A DNA stretch of 64,000 bases from Aphidius gifuensis (GCF_014905175.1 NC_057792.1:3534001-3598000), one strand, 5' to 3'; shown: positions 13,945-26,480, counted from the stretch's first letter. Notes: a model not told the origin generated them from the sequence alone. Numbers and translations: made by a program.

Positions 13945-16900
13945 ATTAAAAATTAAATTAAAAAAAAAATTTATCAAACTTTCTTGTATGTTTTTTTTTT
14001 TAATTTTATTTTTTTAATTATTGTTCTTGAATAATGATCAAATAGAATATAAAGAATACAAGATTCTTGGTAGTCAAGAATATCCACCATTGTCACTAGT
14101 GAAGAAGTAAAATTGTCGCAAGGGAGAATAAATTGATTTCGTTGAGTCAACCAGCCGTGACGCCTCCACAGTATCATATCAACCCTAAGCTTTCAGTTAT
14201 CTTTATATTTATTTATTATATTTTTTTGCTTTCAAGGACTTTGGATTATATATACCAAGCTCGTCATCATCCTGTTCAGATAGCAAACTCGACGATATAC
14301 TTTTTATTCGAAAAAAAAAAAAAACTTTTTTTAAATACACTTTCAACGAAAATTAAAATTAAATATGCGCGTTTTATTTTAAAACCATAATGATAAAAAA
14401 TAATAAAAAAAAAAAATAAATATAAACACACTCATGCTATAACGTCTCAAGTTTGTTATCGTTTTTATTACATCACTCATGGTTGAGGAAACACAATGCT
14501 CCCTCTGTTATTTTATTTTATATTTTCTCTCTATCTAGTGTAATAAACCACTGAAATATGTGATATTATTTTTTCTATACTTGTATATATTTTTACTAAT
14601 AAAGTAAATTATTATATTCATCAAAATAATCATGTTAATTAAAATAAAAAAAAAAACTACAAGACTCATTGTTTATTCGAATGATTTTCTTGAAATATAT
14701 TAAGTACTTGAAAACATTTGTCAAAGATATTAATTTTGATGATATTTATTTGTGGATATATGTACATAGTGATGGAATTTAATGGGGTGTGTGTTTGGTA
14801 TTTAACGATCAAAACTATAAAATTATATTAAAGAAAACTGGACAAAGTCATCGTTATATATACACAGAGTATTTAGACCATGTCCATTATTCGATTGTAT
14901 ATAGTTTTTGGTTGACAATTCAACAACCATCATATAACTATCCCATGTCCTTTTAATGTTCACACGTTTTATTATAATTACTCATCATTGTGCGTGTAAA
15001 TAATATGACACGTGCAAATAACGATCTATAGAAAACTCATTGTCAGATTATATTACTCATAATTTATAATCAGACCCTGTTAACTCATATATATGTTTAC
15101 AGAAAAAAATTGTGTATATATAAAAAACAAATTATTATTATTTAAAAAAAATAAAAATATTAATTTTTCTGAAATAATTCATAATTAAACTCAAGGGGCT
15201 ATTCATGGCCAAATTTAGAATGTAGTCAAAAAACACGAGTATTGACCTTCTGTATTTATTTATTTAACAACAAACGTTTCGGTTGAAAATTCATAATAAG
15301 GATAATATTAAGGAGGTTTTGATATATCAATTCACAAATTTTTAGAAGCGTTTGTTGTTAAATAAATAAATAAGAAAATACAAAAATATGCTCATCAGCT
15401 TTTTATTTAATGACTCGTTTTGCATGTGGCCTAGATTGTGACCTCATAATTTTCTTCAGTGTAACTACAAATGACAACATATTATAATAATTTATAAATC
15501 ATGTTTTTCATAATTAATATATGTTTATAAATAGTAAATGAATGAATGCAAAGCATAAGGTTTAAAGTAGTCTATTCAGTTATTACAAGTCGTATTAGAA
15601 AAGATGTATGGTGGCTTAGTTTTGGGTCACTATATTTAATCTCCAAGTGTATTGTGGTTACGTTGACGTGATAAAGCATCACTTTAATTAATTGTTTATA
15701 TACAAGATGTAACCCTTTATATACTTTTTTTTTTTTCTTTCTCAAACATATTTAACCACCCACACACAGAGATACTTTAACATCCACAAGTCGTTAAATT
15801 TTGTCTTACTATATACTTATAATATTTTATCATTTATTTCTTTCATTTTTATGATAATATTTCATAATGGTCTTTATATTTTTATTTTCTTTCACTTAAA
15901 TATATAAATCATCGACGAAAAAAAAAAAAAAAAAACAATTTGATTGTAACATATAACTGGTGTCAGTGACAATAAACGATGACAGAAGTGACCACGACAA
16001 TAACACACTGTAACATCAGACAAATGATGATTCAAAGTGAACATAAAACTTTTTGCTTTTGAAAATAGTTTATTGATAATAGTTGAAAGACTTTTAAAAT
16101 AAATATATGTATGTGTGTTGTTAAAATAATGATATAAATGATAGTAAGGGAGCGTGTGGATGAATATAATAAAAATGATGTTTGTTATATGTACACCCAC
16201 TCGTTATGCATCAACACTTTGAATCGAAATAATAAAAAAAAAAAATACCAAAGAGATATAATGTGCATTAGGCATACATGACAAAGAAACACATGGACAC
16301 ACGACATCGAAATATTATTAATACAATAAAAGGGTGTATTCATTTCTCAAATTGTCAACTGCAATGTGTGTTTATGAAATTTTTTTTTTTAAATAAATCT
16401 CTTTAACATATACAAAATTTTTTAAATTTAAACAATGAAGAAAAAAAAAATCATCAATACGTTAAATGTTATTTATTTATATTCTTTTGAAATAAATTTT
16501 TAAATGTTTTTATTTGTAAATTTTTAGATGATTGTCTTCATCGAGTTGAGATAAATTTTTAATTATGAAAACTAATTTTAATGATAAATTGAAACACGAG
16601 AGTTGATTAATTTAAAAAATTTTAAAACAACATGTTCATGATCATAATGAGATATTGATAAATCCACTCATGTACATAAAAAAAAAAATTATATTAAAGG
16701 ATTTGCATCATAGTCTCATGTGACTCGTGAAAAACTCTGTTAAAATAAGATTATATAGTTTTTAGGGGTTTAGTTGGATACAGGGGTTGACAAGTTGAAG
16801 TAGGCGTGTTGAAAAAAAAAATATATATATAAAAAATAAAGCAAAACACATTTTATATTAAGATTATTTATATATTAAGTAATAGAATTGTATGAAAATT

Positions 16901-18375
16901 AGCCACATCTGCATGCGTCAGGGGGTTGTTTACCCTCTAATCTTGACACACGTTAATTTTATTGCAATGGCAATTTGCTTATTAACTCACAGTTTGTCGA
17001 GTTTGTGCGTCAATTAATTAATCGCCAGATGGAGACCCAGATGCATAAAGTATCCTGTATATATATTTGTATATACTCTATAGCATCATCTAAAATTTTA
17101 ACTATATTATATTATCAAACCATCCGTAAATTTATGAAATATATATATACAAAGAGAGATGACATGAGTGTATATATTTTAAGGTGTACTTGTTCATTCG
17201 AATTTGCTGTTTCAGAGAAGACTTAATTTTACCATTCAAACACAAAATGTTTGAAAAGTTTTAACTCTGTGTTTGCGAATATATAAAGACACATGAAAAT
17301 AGGTGTCTCATGTTGGATGTTGGATGTTGCTTTTTCAATTTTTCTTTGTCTCTCTGTGTATATATACATCTCTGTTTTATTTTATATAAAGTATGTACTA
17401 CCCCTTGAGGCTTTTCCTGATATTCTATATGTATATATCAAATACTTTGTTGTATAGTGGTAAAATTCAGCGACATCCACGACAAGATAAATTCAACGAG
17501 AAAACGAAATACTCACACACATACATAACCAGTGTGCTTTTGTCGTCAAAGTTACCAAAGCATAGTGGGTTAAAATTTCACATTTAGACGCCATTTTATG
17601 TTAAATATATTTTCTCTTTTTTTACTTTGTTTAAATTTATTTACATAAATTTTATAACTCGAATATTTATATTGACTTTTAATATTGGCTTATTTTCATT
17701 TATATTTTAAATTTTTTTAATGATTATTTTTAGCAATTATAAAATATATTTTGGGACTAAATATCATGGTCAAGATATTCATGATAATAAAATGAAAAAA
17801 AAAAAATTTAAAATGGGTTTAATTTTTTGTTTATCTGAAGCAACAATGTAGCCAGTATTTCTTAAGTAACATTTATGGATAAAAAATAAAATAGACTCAG
17901 TAGTTTTTATACAACTTGCTCAGTGTCTAATGTCTATCTAAAAACAATCAGCAATTTAATGTGGCAAAATAACGATCTCTTAGTTTAACTTGGTTCTATG
18001 TTGTGTGTGTGTAAATGACGATCATCACTTTGACTTGAGTAATCTACCATCAAAAGTTTATGTTCAACCATATAAGACTCGTCCATATACTTGAAAATCT
18101 TATATAGACAATTCGCTTTTTATATCATTACTTTTTTTTTTTGATTACTCATTTTTTTTTTACGTTATGACTGCAGTTGTTGATTTAAATAATTAGTATA
18201 CTGCCTAACATAATTTTTAATTAATCTATCAATTGTTTAAAAATTTATTAATAAACTTAGAGTGTAAAAATAAATAAATATAATCGATGTTATAAATGTT
18301 TATCTAAATTTTTTATTTACAAATAAATTGGCTATAAATATATATTCAAAAGTGAATATTGAAATTTATATTTTT
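13945..18375. other. AT-rich DNA, no gene
   Basis: No coding frame or paired splice signals were found. Somewhat complex patches occur at 14090-14280, 14740-15010, 15540-15700, 15940-16360 and 16890-17230. The hairpin at 15253-15372 is listed separately. Confidence 0.6.
15253..15372. repeat. Short inverted repeat with 28-bp arms
   Basis: The arm at 15253-15280 (TATTTATTTATTTAACAACA...) is repeated inverted at 15345-15372 with one mismatch around a 64-bp loop. It could be a MITE remnant or a hairpin RNA. No target-site duplication is obvious because the arms end in TTTA repeats. Confidence 0.75.
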
Positions 18376-18420
18376 TATTGATTTGAACCTGTTGTCTTGG
18401 ACGATAGGTTCAAATCAATA
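18376..18420. repeat. Perfect 15-bp hairpin
   Basis: The stem T-ATTGATTTGAACCT (18376-18390) and AGGTTCAAATCAAT-A (18406-18420) pair perfectly around the 15-nt loop GTTGTCTTGGACGAT. The stem is more complex than chance AT palindromes nearby. It is too short on its own to be called a miRNA precursor. Confidence 0.8.
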
Positions 18421-20692
18421 TAGATTTTCCTTCAAAATGTATAGGGGAATATTTCAAATATCCGTTGAGCCATCTTCTCACCCCACAAACAATTCAACTT
18501 TTTCCTTTTTTTTTTTTTTGTTTTCGATTATTATTATTTGTATTTTATTTTTTTTTTTTCATCTTGTTGCCTTCTTTTATCAACGTCCGAACCGTTGCTT
18601 ACTCCACTTATTCGTATTTTTATTATCCAATAGTGTGAAACAGTTTTTATCGACTGGTTCAATACGTTGAAGACAAGAATCGTAAATTTTTTTAGATTTT
18701 ATACCATCATATAGATATACATGTCCATCAATAAAATAACTAAAATTTAATATATATATTTTTTTTTTTATTTCTTTAACTGGCAATAAGTCAAAAGCAG
18801 ATGCTTCACTATATTTTTATTTGTCAAATAATAACTTTTGCATATATAAAAACTTGAAATGATAAAAAAATTTAAAATTCATAAGCTATATATTGTAGCA
18901 ATAATAATATAAATAGCATTAAATTAGTAATAAAAAAAAAAAAATTGATAATAAAACTGATTCATACTGTCTGACTAAAAAGAGAAGAGAAAAAAAAAAT
19001 GTAAAATAATTATTTTTCATTGAATGGATGAAACGTCAAATGATTATTTTAATCTCAAGGGAAAATAAAATACGAAGAGTAAAAGAGGTTCAGGGAGTGT
19101 CCAACATTGGCTCTGTTACGTCCATCAGAAAGTAATTGAATATCTCTTGGCGTGTCAAAGAAGGGTTTTCACAACTTCAACACATATACTCTTGGTTCAT
19201 CAGTATCACGGGATTACATTTTGGACTATGTATGTATAAAAGTGGTTGGCTATCGTGACCGAGTATATGTGGTATATGTATCTAACTTAGAATTGTATAT
19301 GTGAATACTTTTTGAAGTGATATAGTTTGGAGCTTGGACAAGCAACTGCTAGTGTCTATATATTTCTTGATACCCCGGGGATGCGCGGGACATTTGTCAA
19401 CGAGATGAGCGCTGAGTGGAGCAGACCTTCAACCTTCTCATCCTCATCACAATCCAACAACCCCTCATTCTACTTTTACACATTTTCTCTTTCCTATTTT
19501 TTATCTTTTATATCACTTTCTTTCCCTCGGTATTTCAATACACATGCATGTATACCCAGTGGACAATATTGTCGCACATACACATTTATTCAACAAATAT
19601 TTATTATATTACATAAACAAAATATTTTTATTTATTTAATTTTAAATAATCTATGCTTGTAAATTTTATTTCAATCTATTTTTTTTCTCTACAATTTTCT
19701 GAAATATCACATTTAAACTGAGAGAGAATTTAACCAATTGTATTCATGTTACAAAATCAACACAAATCCAAAGAAATAAAAAAAAAAATAAATATCTATA
19801 GCAAAAAAAAAAAGGGAAAAAAAATTGTACTCGAATGAGAGTTGAGTACGTTTACGGTGGAGGTGTGTCACTGACAAGGAACAGGCGGATTCAGAACATT
19901 GAATTGAGCTGAGCTAGCTGACTTTAGTTTCATTTTATCAATTCTGTATTATCATTTTACCAAATTCACTATCAATATCTTATTTTATTACCAACAATTG
20001 GTATACATGATTTACCATCTAAATGATCAACAATAAATTTAAATTGTATATTGACTTTACTATTTTTTTTATACATTGTTGCAATAATATTTTTTTTTTT
20101 TTTTATATTGTATAAATTTTTTTTTAGTTATAATATATGTATACATTTGGTCCCGGTTGGCTGACTTAATAAATGGAACCACTGTTAAGCAAGTAAGAGG
20201 TAAAATTTTCATTCCCCGTTTTTGCCTGAGTTTGTTATGAATTTAATGTATATAAACACTAGCTCTAACAGATGAAGCATTAGACATCGTAATGTTGCCA
20301 TTTCCCAGTGGGTAACAGGGAGGTAAACACAATAGGGAATTTACGTGGTAAATGTTTATTTGTATATGTATTTTATACACATATATAAATATCATAAAAA
20401 TATGTGTATCTACTGCAAAAGGGGATGTTCGATTATTTCTACAAATCATTATTTTTAATTCACTCGTTTATCAAGACAAATGTTTTTATATTTTTGTTCA
20501 ATTTTTTTTTTTTTTTTTTCATCAAAATATATCAATATAAATTTTGAGGGTTGATTTTTGTATAGAAATATTTAAAAGTTAATTTTTTTTTTTGAAAAAT
20601 ATTGGGGACAAAAGAATGTGCGATTAGTAACATCTTCATATAGGCTTTTATGAAAAAAAAAAAAAATTGTTTTATTTTTTTTTTTTTTTCAG
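18421..20692. other. AT-rich DNA with an island at about 19070-19460
   Basis: The island at 19070-19460 has unique, balanced sequence including CCCCGGGGATGCGCGGGAC at about 19373. Its plus-strand frame (MELGQATASVYIFLDTPGMR...) turns into serine- and phenylalanine-rich low complexity, so I do not call a gene. The remainder holds homopolymers and TA-rich DNA. Confidence 0.4.
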
Positions 20693-21120
20693 GTGTCACT
20701 TGCATTACTAGGATACAAACAAGAAAATTTATAAACACATGATGTAGAATTCCTTCCGTATATGGTTTAAAAGCAGCTGGCTTCACCGCGGGTAGTCTAT
20801 CGCGCGCGCCGGTGGGTATACGCTATAATTTTGTTATTTTTTTTTTTTTTATATATTATTTCTATATAGTCGTTCTATCTTTCACTAATATATAAGATGG
20901 GACGGACTTAGTTGGGGGCTTACAGACAACACAACACAATAATTTTTCATGAGGCAACACAACATATTTATATATATAAGAGATAAAAGGGGAGTATGCC
21001 ATTCATTAGCTCTGGTTCGGTTGGTTCACACGTTGTTGTTGGTACGTTGACTGTGACACCTCAATATAAACTGTTAAAACCACCCAGTAAGACCCTGTTT
21101 GACCAATAAAAAATATATAT
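20693..21120. other. GC-elevated island preceded by an acceptor-like tract
   Basis: A long T tract ends TTTTCAG at 20692. It is followed by unique sequence including the very GC-rich CGCGCGCGCCGGTGGG near 20802 and another complex patch at 20890-21110. Two of three frames after the acceptor stay open for only 13 to 16 codons, which is within chance, so no exon is called. Confidence 0.3.
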
Positions 21121-21990
21121 CTATCATCTAACAATGTGTATATATTTTTTTTATTATAAAAAGTTCAATGTCATACAGACCATTCGTCTTTCTTTTGTGT
21201 AATATAATTTTTTTAAATAACTATTTTATTATATCTAAATAAATCAATTATAAATTATTTTTAATTATTATAAATACTGCTAAATTAAAAATTAATTTTA
21301 AATAAAAAATACAGTTTTTTAAATTATAAACTTGACTGGAAATAATCAAGCCATCAATTGACCTCAAATGAATGAAATATTTTGCAAAACATCTTGTTTA
21401 AAATATAAAAAGTTGATAAAATAATAATAAATATTAAAAATTAATTGTATGAATTGCGGGGTTGTAGAGTATTCTTATTGCAAAGTGCATATATGAATAT
21501 ACAAGTCATGAATATATATATCCCGCAGTGTACCATCCGGTAACTCGACACCATCGTTTGTACAAAAAAGTGAATATGGCCATAACATTTAACTTCTCAT
21601 ACAAGTTACGTATGCATGCAACATAGATTTAACATGAAAGAAAAAATAAGATAGTAAGATATCGTTCACAAAAAACATACGCATGAATAAACCTATATGA
21701 CAATGGGCCAACGTTTTAACATTTAACAACAACAGTTATATATATATATATAAAAGATGAATAAGAGAAAAGAGTCTTTTTGATATTTGTTATAATACAC
21801 CCTATGGTTGTTGAATGTGTGGGTATAAATATAATAATGTTTGTTGGCCAACAAAAAAAATATAAATAAAAATACTTTACCAGTGTGACATTAGATACTA
21901 TTTAAGGATTAATATAGCCATAAATAAAATTGACTCTTGGTGGTATATGACTGCATGCTGTTTAAATCTATACAATTATTGTATTTTCAG
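21121..21990. other. AT-rich DNA, no gene
   Basis: A 16-bp palindrome TTTGTTGGCCAACAAA lies at 21840-21855. Otherwise this is AT-rich with moderately complex patches (21520-21620). It ends in a good branch/polypyrimidine region running into the exon candidate at 21991. Confidence 0.6.
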
Positions 21991-22030
21991 GATTCACATA
22001 ATGACGAGTCATCTGATCTGCAGTTGAAAC
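21991..22030 (+). CDS. Candidate 40-nt internal exon (microexon)
   Basis: The stretch is bracketed by a good acceptor (ATTGTATTTTCAG, AG at 21989-21990) and a good donor (GTAAGC at 22031). Only one of three frames is open across it. That frame begins phase 0 and reads DSHNDESSDLQLK plus one base, an acidic/polar segment with a coding-like codon mix; the other two frames hit stops. No neighbouring exon could be joined with certainty. The candidate terminal exons at 28240 and 31075 are on the same strand, but only one reading of the latter (two bases completing a codon) fits the phase-1 end. The product is not recognised. A 40-nt exon can appear open by chance, so confidence rests mainly on the paired splice sites. 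Confidence 0.35.
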
Positions 22031-22971
22031 GTAAGCAGTTTTATTCTTTACGTTAGATAAATAAATAAAAAAATATGATTCAAGCCATCAGCTTGAATTT
22101 TATAATTAATTACTTTGTTATAATCTGTCGAGCTTGATTCCATATGATGGATTTATCATAATACAAATAAAAAAAATTTCAAAAAATATAGTTTATGATT
22201 TTTAGCAATAAATAATGCTTGGTCTGGGATGAGAATTTTTTTTGAAAGTAGTTTGAGTCAGTCTGAATTTTTATAAACTCAAAGAAATATTTTTAGGAGA
22301 TTTATTCAAAATAATTATATGATTTTTAATTTTACTTAAACTTTAACTTTATAAAAGACTGTTGTTAAATATTAAAAAAAAGACGTGAATGACCAGAGGA
22401 CTAATCACATAATCAGCATCAGGGAGGTCTAAGTGAAACACAGTTTACCAAACGATAAAATACGTATATACATTTTAAACATGAAATGATGGTTTGTTTG
22501 TTGGTGGGCGTGCAATGTGTGGTAGTATAGTGCTTATTTTGTTGTCTGCATGGTGAAATACACAATTGGTATTAATGCATGCTTTGAACGACCCTGGCAA
22601 GAATGAGATAAATGATCGTCTTTCATTCTTTTCGTTATTCATTTTCTCATTCAAATGGAAAATTGATATTAATGGATATAATGGCAAAATGGTCAGTATG
22701 ATGGCCTCATCAGACACCCATGAATGAATAGAGAAAAAAAAAAAAACAAAATCTCGGGATCATGATTTTGGTTCTGAAACGCAATTTGTCAAGATATAGT
22801 TTTTTTTTTTTTTAAATCATTAAATTGATAAATAAACATTTTTTTTTCAAGAGAGACCATTGACTTTCGGTAAATAAATTTATTTTAAATATTATTTGCA
22901 AATTTGACAGGAAATACTTGGTCATGTAAAAATCAAAATAAAAAAATTGATAAAAATATTTATAAGCTTAC
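22031..22971. other. Non-genic or intronic DNA
   Basis: This follows the donor at 22031 and precedes the minus-strand exon candidate. A moderately complex patch at 22380-22720 has a minus-strand open frame of 80 codons with no recognisable domain; it is left uncalled. The rest is AT-rich. Confidence 0.5.
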
Positions 22972-23042
22972 CCTTATGGCAATTGATGATGGAAATTTTA
23001 GATTAATATTTTCGGCTTGTTCAATTGGAATTTGATCATCAT
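22972..23042 (-). CDS. Candidate 71-nt internal exon on the minus strand (exon A)
   Basis: Read on the minus strand, a T-rich tract ending ATTATTGTTGCAG precedes the segment, and GTAAGC follows its last base at 22972. Taking the first two bases as the end of a split codon, the segment gives 23 open codons starting DDQIPIEQAE and ending LKFPSSIAIR, finishing at a codon boundary. The other two frames contain stops. Length, strong sites and codon texture suggest a genuine internal exon of a long-intron gene. A segment with matching ends and a partly similar interior lies at 50734-50806 on the same strand. No domain is recognised. Confidence 0.4.
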
Positions 23043-24660
23043 CTGCAACAATAATAAAAATATAAAATTGTATTATTAAAAACACTAGAGTAAATAGTAT
23101 TTTTAGTCCAAGTTATTTTGGAAAAATTAATTTTTTCTTTTATCCCACGCACCCCTATGTATAATATGTATTTAATCTTTATTTTTTAGATAAAAGTATG
23201 CAGAAGTCATTGGATATCGTGTTTGATACTAATAAAAATAAATAAAAGATTGTATAAACATCAAGGATTGCATGTCAGGATGCAAAAGTCGTTGGCCATA
23301 AGCAAAACGGTCAAATCACCAGTCATCATTGAAAAATCTCACGCCAGTTTGATCCACGTGCTAAAAAAATACCTGCTAAAGTCAACTGTAACTATGAAAA
23401 ATTTATACACAAACACAAACTGAACATGCACATACCAAGCTACATAAAACTCAAAGTGTTGATCATGCAAGACCTCTGATTTTTTCCATATACTTATAAA
23501 TTGAAAAAAAAATAAAAAAAGACATAAATAAAATTCCTTTTTCACAATACACATATGTACAATATCATTATATATAAATTGTACACAACTTAGTATTTTA
23601 AAGAATGTAAAATTTTATAATTTCTTTGCAACATAATTCATTATAATTTCACAATAATAAATTTATATATAAGCTGTTAAAATTACGAGCTGACTCATCA
23701 AATAATAATTGATTTTAGTATAAATAAATAAAATAAATTCATTGATAAATGATTATAAATATGTACAGTGAAAGAATCAAACAAAACAATAAATCAATTG
23801 TATAAATTTATAAAATGAAAATTGAATTTGATGATTCGATATTATCTGATTGACTTGATCTCAGTTAATAAAATATTCATGGTGTTATACTGATTATAAC
23901 GAGATCAGTGACAGGATAAATACAAAATCATTTCAACAAACTGAAACATTGACAAACACATGGGATACATTAAAATATATTTTTTCTATATCTGTGTCTG
24001 TATAAAATTACAACCGTATGGTAAAATGACCGCAGGCGTAAAGTCGTTTGTCGTGTTTCTGCCATCAGGCACTCGATTTCATAGATTACACTTTGTTAGA
24101 CTGATATACTAAAAACGACTGACAGATAGATATTTTGAAATGGATACAAGCAACCCCTGAATAAAAATAAAATAAAAAAAAAGGGAGTCTGTTATTCAGA
24201 GTGCATTTTCATTGTTAGATTGCACACACGTTTATCTGTCGAATTAAATCCAGATGGCCAATTATGCTGAGCAATAAATAAATGGTTTTTATTTTGTTAA
24301 ATATTTATTATCGTTAAACGTTTATTTTAATTTGTGATATTCAGATAATTTAATATACTCGTCTATAGATAATGAATTAATTATTAATTTAACGAAAATA
24401 TAAAGTCAATTTTAATTATGCTCATGAATTTTTTAATAAATTAATTTTTCATGCTTTATTTTTTTGGCAATTTTAATAATGAAAAAATTTAATTAATATA
24501 TTTTTTTTTTTTACGCTTTTTTAAATCTTGATATCGATGGATGATAAGATCAATGACACAAATAGATTAAGTCGTATTTATTTTTTAAAAAACAATTTCA
24601 AGATTTCAGTGTCAATCAGATGATTTTGATTAGAAAAATTATGAAATATTTTATACATAA
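23043..24660. other. Non-genic DNA upstream of the secreted-protein gene
   Basis: A patch at 23180-23500 is of normal complexity and contains two similar segments, TATGCAGAAGTCATTGGATA (about 23198) and GATGCAAAAGTCGTTGGCCA (about 23280). Another complex patch is at 24000-24160. Neither has a convincing frame. The last 400 bases are AT-rich. Confidence 0.5.
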
Positions 24661-24671
24661 TTAGAGTAGGG

Positions 24672-24685
24672 ATAAAAGTATTTAA
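24672..24685 (+). promoter_or_regulatory. Putative TATA box of the secreted-protein gene
   Basis: ATAAAAGTATTTAA lies 43 to 56 bases upstream of the ATG at 24728, within GTAGGGATAAAAG, a more complex context than the surrounding AT-rich DNA. A start site about 25-30 bp downstream would leave a short 5' leader. In a genome this AT-rich, TATA-like strings are common, so this is suggestive only. Confidence 0.35.
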
Positions 24686-24727
24686 GCAAATTGCTTGAAG
24701 AAAAAAAATTCAGATAAATTATTAACA

Positions 24728-25081
24728 ATGTCTTTTAAAGTAACAATTATTATTCTAATTTTTGTTGGTACACTGTACGCAAAGCCAATTGAAAATGAAG
24801 ATAAAATCTTTAAATTTATTGGTGATTCGACAATAATGGCTGAAAAAAATAATCAAGAGAGAAATGGTGTTTCAACAAGTTGCAATGATAATGGCTGCAA
24901 CACAGTTGTTTCTTCTTTTGACTCAAAAAGTCAACTTCATATTTTTAGTAACAATAATGAGTACATTGTTTATGGAACTGATAGTCATGGGAATAAACTT
25001 GACATGAGTTTTGGACAAGTTAAATTTTTTATAAATCATCATTGGTATGTTTTAAAATTTAAAATAATCATTAACCGTTAA
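24728..25081 (+). CDS. Small secreted protein, unknown function
   Basis: The 117-residue open frame starts at the first in-frame ATG in a favourable AACAATG context; upstream in-frame codons are lysine-rich with no other ATG. Residues 1-18, MSFKVTIIILIFVGTLYA, form a classic signal peptide with likely cleavage before KPIENED. The mature part is polar, with one close cysteine pair (SCNDNGCN) and a hydrophilic Asn/Ser/Gly/Asp-rich body, and no transmembrane segment. The frame as drawn ends in a lysine/isoleucine tail (KFKIIINR) that looks intronic. A strong donor GTATGT begins at 25045, so the real protein probably ends near FFINHH after splicing (see the next entry). The family is not recognised. 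Small secreted proteins of this type include venom or salivary factors, but nothing here proves that role. This is the most gene-like locus in the window. Confidence 0.6.
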   Translation: MSFKVTIIILIFVGTLYAKPIENEDKIFKFIGDSTIMAEKNNQERNGVSTSCNDNGCNTVVSSFDSKSQLHIFSNNNEYIVYGTDSHGNKLDMSFGQVKFFINHHWYVLKFKIIINR

Positions 25082-25468
25082 TTATTTGATATATTTATTA
25101 ATGTATTATTTATAAATAATTATATATAATTAATTATTTATATTTAAAATAAATTGCTTTTTTATATTTATTCATTTATTTTTCATTTACATTTGTTATA
25201 TATTGTGATTGGTTTTTCATGACTCATGACATTGTTTATATTCATGTTGCAGAATGACAATTGGTAGTGCATAACTGCATATACAGTGGTATACGGAATC
25301 ATTCGCCTATCTGACTCTCACACCACACAAGTCTATTCGACCTCGTTTTACAATGCCAACACCGAATAATCCTCGACCCGTTTGCAATACAACACGTCGA
25401 CACTTTAATGTCCTGTTTTATACACATATATATATTTGTGTAAAATATTTATGTATCCACCATTGCAG
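25045..25468 (+). other. Probable 3' intron of the secreted-protein gene
   Basis: The donor GTATGT at 25045 interrupts a TGG codon after TG. The nearer acceptor TTCATGTTGCAG (ending 25252) supplies A and creates an immediate TGA stop. The further acceptor CCACCATTGCAG (ending 25468) supplies T and gives a short tail CLPNK before TAA at 25482-25484. An AATAAATAAATAAAT run, usable as poly(A) signal, follows directly. Which acceptor is used, or whether the intron is retained, cannot be decided from sequence. Confidence 0.4.
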
Positions 25469-25484
25469 TTTACCGAATAAATAA

Positions 25485-26480
25485 ATAAATAAAATAAAAA
25501 AAAAAAAAAAACAGAATAGTTGGTAAAAATGCTTCACTCTTATTATTTTATTTTTTTTTTTGATTCAACACCATAAACGTAAATTTATAGAAACATGCTT
25601 TTTTTAAAAATATATTTATTTAAACTTCTTGAATTTTACTTCAGCTAAAATGAGAATAAAAAAAATTCTTTTCCTTGTTCTTATGCAAATCTGATTGTAG
25701 AAAAAAAAATATATAAACAACTGGAACGTTGTATTTTTTAGTGATGAAGGTAAAGAAATAATAAAATTAATATATAAAAAAAAAAATGAAATTGTTTTTT
25801 CACTTGTTTTCAGTGTATTTTAATTATTCAAGCGACAACTTTTCGCAATGAAATTAGTGCCTGGGCAGGTCACATTGAGAAGTTGTAGTAGTAGTAGTAT
25901 GACTTCTTGGCGACAAGTGTTTTGCTGACAGTCTTGGGGCAAGCCCTTCGGGGCCAATAATATCCCAGAACTAAATGCACAACAGTATAATAATATATAT
26001 CTATAAAGAGCAAAGAGAATTTCAAATGAACAAACGGCACTCCAGAGAGTGAGACTCATAAAAGAAGAAAAAATCATATTTTTAAATTTATAAATAAAAT
26101 TTAAAAAATTAAATAATCAAAAAAAAAACATAAATTTATTATTTTATATTTATTTTAAGATGTAAATTTTGTTTATAATCAAATCAAGTTGTCATGTGAT
26201 TATTGTGTTGATTTAAAAATTATTATTTATGAATTTTTTTTATAATCTTGAAGTTAAATAAATAAATAAATAATTTGTGTAGTTATTTGAGAGTAACAAT
26301 AACAATTGTGCCATACTGAGCATACAGAGAATCATGTTTGGCGCCGCGTTGTATGAATGAAATTATTCGCTTCTGGGAATATATCCAAAGGGTCGAGACC
26401 CGGAGGTGTTGATTGCCAAGGCAGCAGCTGTGTTTTATGCGGCAATGTAGTATATTGTATGAAATGTAGTATAAAGGTAT
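25485..26480. other. AT-rich DNA followed by two GC-elevated islands
   Basis: Islands lie at 25830-26060 and 26320-26470. The second includes GGCGCCGCGTTG and GGGTCGAGACCCGGAGG. A minus-strand 85-codon frame in the first island is hydrophobic but low in coding texture and unsupported by splice or promoter signals. These are candidate regulatory elements. Confidence 0.35.

Noticed and set aside
20693..20740. Terminal exon after a strong polypyrimidine acceptor
   Set aside because: Two alternative short open frames (13 and 16 codons) are within chance, and there is no codon texture or poly(A) context to choose.
21991..22030. Reading the microexon as the linker before a paired-type homeodomain because of LQLK
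   Set aside because: Four residues of similarity are meaningless, and no homeodomain sequence occurs in the window.
22475..22717. 80-codon minus-strand frame starting MSDEAIILTILPLYPLIS
   Set aside because: Plausible start and mixed codons, but no signal, domain or splice support; treated as non-genic.
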